This document shows, piece by piece, positions 60,647 to 64,000 of a stretch of 64,000 nt of DNA. Below the pieces are notes generated by a model that was given only the letters and a program-made list of their open reading frames with translations, ran no database searches and was not told the origin of the DNA. The number at the start of each line of letters is the position of its first letter. Position 1 is the stretch's first letter. A program made the translations under genes and the position numbers. The DNA comes from Cryobacterium sp. MP_M3 (GTDB lineage: Bacteria > Actinomycetota > Actinomycetes > Actinomycetales > Microbacteriaceae), in NCBI RefSeq assembly GCF_015752155.1, contig NZ_JADOVI010000001.1:310001-374000 (forward strand). Direction: 5' to 3'.

Positions 60647-60847
60647 CTACGCGATCAAGGTGTGCAGATCGACCCCGAAGAGGGCAACGAGAGGCCACAG
60701 CACTACCGCCGCCAGGCCCTCCAGGATGTTGCCGGGAACATTCCATGCCACCAAATAGCCCTGGGTGGCAGCCACCACGACCCCGATGACCAGATAGACG
60801 ATCCCGATCAGACCTATTCCCCGACTGCCTATTCCGCGCCTGCTCAT
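60647..60847 (-). CDS. Small two-helix membrane protein
   Basis: 66 residues. GIGLIGIVYLVIGVVVAATQGYLVAWN and EGLAAVVLWPLVALFGVDLHTLIA are two membrane segments joined by a short loop. Short proteins with this VIYLIIG..VA ... LLWPLVLLGVDLH pattern are widespread in Actinobacteria, without known role. It converges on the GlxA-type gene. A longer alternative frame on the same strand looks like a shadow. Confidence 0.65.
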   Translation of the reverse strand: MSRRGIGSRGIGLIGIVYLVIGVVVAATQGYLVAWNVPGNILEGLAAVVLWPLVALFGVDLHTLIA

Positions 60848-60990
60848 TTTGCGCCTGCCAATTCCGACTTTCGTCGCTCATCTGCCAATGCGGGTGTATT
60901 TGCCGTCAAAGTAGCGCCGGGGTGGTTCTCCTTTGATTCCCGGTCGAAGTCCGGGCGCGGGGCGTTCGCACAGAACGGCTGTCGCTGGTC

Positions 60991-61003
60991 CACAATGACG
61001 GCA
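60991..61003 (+). promoter_or_regulatory. Leaderless-type promoter of the YbdK-like gene
   Basis: CACAAT (60991-60996), then 6 bases, then ATG at 61003. Confidence 0.5.
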
Positions 61004-62157
61004 TGCGCGCGTTCGGGGTCGAGGAGGAACTGCTCATCGTCGACCCTGCGGACGGGCGGCCGCTGCCCCTGGCCAGCGCGCTGCTGGCGTCCACCAGGAC
61101 TGCGGCCGGTACATTGTCGGCGGTCGGCGGACCCGTCCTCGCGCTTGAGTTCAAACAGGAGCAGATAGAGGTTCAGACCAGCCCCTGCTCAAGCCTTGAT
61201 GGCCTGTTGGACCAAATCCGCCGGGGGCGCGACGCCGCCGATGCTGCCGCGCGGGCCGTGGGGGCCCGGGTCGCCGCCCTGGCCACGTCCCCGGTGGCGA
61301 CGGTCCCTCACACAACGCCTGTTGCCCGGTATGCGGCCATCATGGACGGCTTCGCCTTCACGGCCAGAGACCAGTTGACCTGCGGGCTCCACGTGCACGT
61401 CTCCGTCGATTCGGATGAGGAAGGTGTCGCGGTCCTGGACCGGATCCGCATCTGGCTTCCGGCGCTGGCAGCCCTGAGCGCGAATTCGCCGTTCTGGAAC
61501 GGTGATGACACGGGGTACGCCAGCTACCGGACGCAGGCTTGGGGTCGGTGGCCGGCCGCTGGGCCGGTTGAGCTGTTCGGCTCGGCTGCCGGTTACCACG
61601 CCCTGATCGCCGGGTATATCGCGTCCGGCGTTCTGCTCGACGAAGGGATGGTCTACTTCGACGCCCGGCTGTCCCGGAAATACCCCACCGTGGAGGTCCG
61701 TGTGAGCGATGTCTGCCTGTACGCCGAGGATGCCGTCCTCATCGCGGGGCTCGTCCATGCGCTGGTGGAGACGGCCGCAAGAGAATGGAGGCATGGCATC
61801 CCTCCGCGCCCGGTCCCGGCCGCGTTGCTTCGCCTGGCTCTCTGGCGGGCCAGCCGGTCTGGCCTGAACGGTGATCTCCTGCACCCCGTGGACAACCGGC
61901 CGCAACCGGCGCTGGAGGTCATCGACGCACTTCTCGGCCACGTGCGCGCCGCCCTGGCCGATTCCGGTGACCTCTCCCGCGTGCAATCCGGGCTGGCCGC
62001 CATCATGCGGCGGGGAACCGGGGAAGGCAGGCAACGCGCCACGCTCGCTCGCACAGGAAAGCTGTCCGCCGTGGTCGCAGACGCCATCCGTACAAGCTGT
62101 CGCTCGCAGCCGCCTGGCGGGAGCGCCGCCGGTGGCGGGATCCTCAGCACGGGATGA
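61003..62157 (+). CDS. YbdK-type carboxylate-amine ligase (GCS2 family)
   Basis: 384 residues. MRAFGVEEELLIVDPADGRPLP is the glutamate-cysteine ligase 2 N-terminus with the metal-binding EEE. QEQIEVQTSPCSSL, DQLTCGLHVHVSVDSDEEGV and PTVEVRVSDVC are further family motifs. YbdK has weak gamma-glutamylcysteine ligase activity, while actinobacterial relatives occur in several contexts, so the true substrate is open. It is followed by small stress-type genes (CsbD). Confidence 0.9.
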   Translation: MRAFGVEEELLIVDPADGRPLPLASALLASTRTAAGTLSAVGGPVLALEFKQEQIEVQTSPCSSLDGLLDQIRRGRDAADAAARAVGARVAALATSPVATVPHTTPVARYAAIMDGFAFTARDQLTCGLHVHVSVDSDEEGVAVLDRIRIWLPALAALSANSPFWNGDDTGYASYRTQAWGRWPAAGPVELFGSAAGYHALIAGYIASGVLLDEGMVYFDARLSRKYPTVEVRVSDVCLYAEDAVLIAGLVHALVETAAREWRHGIPPRPVPAALLRLALWRASRSGLNGDLLHPVDNRPQPALEVIDALLGHVRAALADSGDLSRVQSGLAAIMRRGTGEGRQRATLARTGKLSAVVADAIRTSCRSQPPGGSAAGGGILSTG

Positions 62158-62299
62158 GTCACGAAAGCGGTGCCGGTCCAGCTCATTGTTGGGGCCCCGG
62201 CGCGAGAGTATCGTCACCGGAAAGAGGCTCGTCCGGAATGCTGATGACCCGATCCGCCGGCGCAGCCTCACTATCTTCGACTGACGTGAGGTGGAACCA

Positions 62300-62473
62300 A
62301 TGAGTGAGGCCGACAAGATCAGGAACGCGGCTGAAAAGGCCGCGGGAAAGCTCAAGGAGAGCGCAGGCAAGATCGCGGGGGACAAATCGCTTGAGACTGA
62401 AGGTAAGACCGATCAGGCCAAGGCGAGTCTCAAGCAGGCCGGTGAACATGTGAAAGACGTGTTCAAGAAATAG
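62300..62473 (+). CDS. CsbD-family stress protein
   Basis: 57 residues rich in Lys, Glu and Ala. ADKIRNAAEKAAGKLKESAGKIAGDKSLETEGKTDQAKASLKQAGEHVKDVFKK matches the CsbD pattern (G..KE..Gk..gd..le.eGk..q..G). The family is induced by general stress in other bacteria; the molecular role is unknown. GAGGTGG lies about 6 bp before the ATG at 62300. It leads a run of small genes up to the CapA-type gene. Confidence 0.85.
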   Translation: MSEADKIRNAAEKAAGKLKESAGKIAGDKSLETEGKTDQAKASLKQAGEHVKDVFKK

Positions 62474-62539
62474 CGAACGAGCCCGGTACCCGACTACCGG
62501 GGCCGTCCGGGAACATCGGAACACCATTGGAGGTCCACT

Positions 62540-62764
62540 ATGCGCGAAGAGACAGCGACACCGGCATCTGGTGAAAGCGGGGCGTCTCGGGCTGCGAAAC
62601 CCGGCGGGCCGGAAGCGGACAGCCCGGTGGGAGACATGTCGGTAAAGGGCGAAACCGAAGTAGGTCCATACCCGTCCCTGACTCACATCGAGAACATGGA
62701 GCAGGCGGACCTGCCGGCAGTTGCCGAGAACACCGCCGAGACACTGCCCGGCCAGGACGAGTGA
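62540..62764 (+). CDS. Small acidic hypothetical protein
   Basis: 74 residues, rich in Glu, Pro, Gly and Ala, with no hydrophobic segment. GGAGG stands 7 bp before the ATG, which argues for true translation. The C-terminal half (VGPYPSLTHIENMEQADLPAVAENTAETLPGQDE) is the more ordered-looking part. It lies between CsbD and CapA on the same strand. No family was recognised. Confidence 0.65.
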   Translation: MREETATPASGESGASRAAKPGGPEADSPVGDMSVKGETEVGPYPSLTHIENMEQADLPAVAENTAETLPGQDE

Positions 62765-62848
62765 CGGTGCCCGGCGGTCAACCGCCAAGCTGAAATCGGG
62801 TGACCAGGTGAACCGCCCGCTGCCAGCGCGCGCCGTGCAGTGCCGGCC

Positions 62849-63916
62849 ATGAGGATTGCGTTCGTCGGCGACGTGATGCTCGGGCGGCTGGTCAACGAGG
62901 AGCTCGCCGGGAGGGACCCCGCGTTCCCTTGGGGCGACACCGTGCCCGTTCTGGCGGCCGCGGACCTGCGGGTCGGCAATCTGGAGTGTGTGCTCTCCGA
63001 CCGGGGGCGGCCCTGGCCGGGCAAGGTGTTTCACTTCCGCTCCGACAGCCGGAATGTGGAGAGCCTGGTGGCGGCCGGCATCGATATCGTCTCCCTGGCC
63101 AACAATCACGTCCTCGACTTTGGCGTCGACGCGTTCGAGGACATGCTGTCCACGCTCGATCGCCGCGGCATCTGTCGTGCCGGAGCCGGCCGTGACGGGA
63201 AAGAGGCCCGTCAGGTCGTGACCCTGCGGCAGGACGAACTCACGGTGGGGTTCATCGCCGTCACGGACAACGAACCTGCTTGGGCGGCCGAAGCGGGGCC
63301 GGGGGTGTTCTATGTCCCGATCGAGCTTCCGGATGCTCGCGTCGACGAGTTGCTCCAGCGCGTCACCACGCTCAGGAATGAGGTCGACCTGCTGATCGTG
63401 TCCGCTCACTGGGGCGGCAACTGGGGCGTGGCGGTGCCGGCCGCGCACCGGGTGTTCGCGCACGCGCTGATCGGCGCCGGGGTCGACGTCGTCTACGGGC
63501 ACTCGCCGCACATCGTGCGCGCGGTCGAGGTGTACCGCGGCAGGCCGATCATCTTCAGCGCCGGCGACTACGTGGACGACTACGCGATCGATCCGGACGA
63601 ACGGAATGACCAGTCATTCGCCTTCGTGCTGGAAACGCGCGGCGCGATCCCGCACTCGATGCGGCTGCACCCGACCCTTATCGTCGACTTCCAGGCCCGG
63701 CTGGCGGGCGCCGCTTCGCTCTCGATCGCCCGTCGTATGCAACGGCTGTGCGCCGACATCGGAACGCAGAGCGACTGGGATGAGTCCGGAAATGTCCTCG
63801 TCATCCCGATCGCCGCGGCCGGCCACTGCGTGGCGGCTTCGGGAGTCAGGACCGACGATCACGCGCTCGTCTCCGAAGGCGACGCTGCCCAGCCACCGGG
63901 CTCCGGAGCCGTGTGA
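62849..63916 (+). CDS. CapA-type (PGA_cap) metallophosphatase-like protein
   Basis: 355 residues from ATG 62849 (GTG 62840 is an alternative). AFVGDVMLGRLVNEEL, RVGNLECVLSD, SLANNHVLDFGVDAFEDML, GFIAVTDNE, VSAHWGGNW and VYGHSPHIVRAVEVYRGRPIIFSAGDYVDDYA carry the Asp, Asn and His metal ligands of the CapA fold. The name comes from poly-gamma-glutamate synthesis, but stand-alone members without CapBC are common, and no CapB or CapC is here. There is no signal peptide, so a cytoplasmic role is likely. Its end may overlap a convergent gene entering from the right. Confidence 0.88.
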   Translation: MRIAFVGDVMLGRLVNEELAGRDPAFPWGDTVPVLAAADLRVGNLECVLSDRGRPWPGKVFHFRSDSRNVESLVAAGIDIVSLANNHVLDFGVDAFEDMLSTLDRRGICRAGAGRDGKEARQVVTLRQDELTVGFIAVTDNEPAWAAEAGPGVFYVPIELPDARVDELLQRVTTLRNEVDLLIVSAHWGGNWGVAVPAAHRVFAHALIGAGVDVVYGHSPHIVRAVEVYRGRPIIFSAGDYVDDYAIDPDERNDQSFAFVLETRGAIPHSMRLHPTLIVDFQARLAGAASLSIARRMQRLCADIGTQSDWDESGNVLVIPIAAAGHCVAASGVRTDDHALVSEGDAAQPPGSGAV

Positions 63917-64000
63917 GTCTTCGGGTGCCTCGGCGGTGCCGGGCGCCCCGTCGTCGTGCACGACGAAGTCGACGTCGAGCGCGTCCGGCAGGTCGCGCCA
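63917..64000 (-). other. Right-edge stretch, possibly the end of a minus-strand gene
   Basis: On the minus strand, one frame is open from the window edge (WRDLPDALDVDFVVHDDGA...) with a high-GC third position, and it runs on antisense into the CapA-type gene until 63614. It may be the C-terminus of a convergent gene or a shadow. No stop, promoter or recognisable motif decides it. Confidence 0.25.

Noticed and set aside
60609..60881. 90-residue minus-strand frame overlapping the small membrane protein
   Set aside because: Low-complexity Arg/Gly shadow; the 66-residue frame has two clean membrane helices.
60626..61168. 180-residue plus-strand frame over the small membrane protein and the start of the YbdK-like gene
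   Set aside because: It crosses the YbdK start in another frame and shows no domain.
63614..63961. 115-residue minus-strand frame opposite the CapA-type gene
   Set aside because: Mostly antisense to CapA. Only the last 84 bases of the window are free, so it is noted as unresolved rather than called as a gene.

Overview
The sequence is very GC-rich, almost every third codon position is G or C, many genes lack a leader, and Asp-Ala/Asp-Val pairs are written with the run GGATGC/GGATGT. Together with the gene order ffs ... dnaX-recR-lysC-asd, the KtrAB potassium system, the xfp-pta-ackA operon and Rv-type protein families, this points to a chromosome of the Actinobacteria, most likely Microbacteriaceae (Cryobacterium/Leifsonia-like). 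The genus is an inference. No phage, complete insertion sequence, CRISPR array or plasmid function was seen.

Layout. 1-3015: end of a sugar-use cluster (GH31 fragment, GH1 beta-glucosidase, ROK regulator). 3273-11520: Bcr/CflA-type exporter, PAP2 phosphatase, an overlapping saccharopine-dehydrogenase-like/FAD-oxidoreductase pair, GNAT protein, HerA-like ATPase and a membrane protein. 11686-14724: a small secreted protein, KtrB-KtrA and a small SH3-like protein. 14733-15406: tRNA-Ser(GGA) followed by four 69-bp units that each carry a copy of the tRNA 3' end, then the SRP RNA gene. 15542-21428: overlapping xfp-pta-ackA (phosphoketolase to acetate, yielding ATP). 21495-22704: an AbiEi/DUF559-type nuclease-like gene bracketed by two near-identical palindromic repeats. 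22822-29039: dnaX, recR, lysC, asd. 29167-35194: GGDEF-EAL protein, DUF1801 protein, malate:quinone oxidoreductase and a radical SAM protein with a perfect LexA box. 35443-45237: a split sensor pair, thymidine kinase, a response regulator with a large fused sensor, then a 42-bp double operator in front of two exported proteins, one with five Ig-like repeats. 45265-51939: dispersed-repeat block, DUF222/HNH protein, SseB-like protein, TPR-GGDEF protein, RadA and an SGNH hydrolase. 52075-64000: tRNA-Ser(CGA), HrpB helicase, a transposase-like remnant, AHSA1 protein, Pgi, a DJ-1/GlxA cluster, YbdK-type ligase, CsbD, a small acidic protein and a CapA-type protein. Part of this last region uses GAT and CGT codons more freely.

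Themes. Carbon flow: glycosidases, Pgi, phosphoketolase-Pta-AckA and Mqo. Genome maintenance: DnaX, RecR, RadA, HrpB, SOS-linked radical SAM protein. Signalling: two c-di-GMP proteins and two related sensors, one with Gln where its relative has the candidate phospho-acceptor His. The features that most deserve follow-up are the tRNA 3'-end tandem array, the dispersed palindrome family that brackets the DUF559 gene, and the 42-bp double operator next to the sensor/response-regulator pair.
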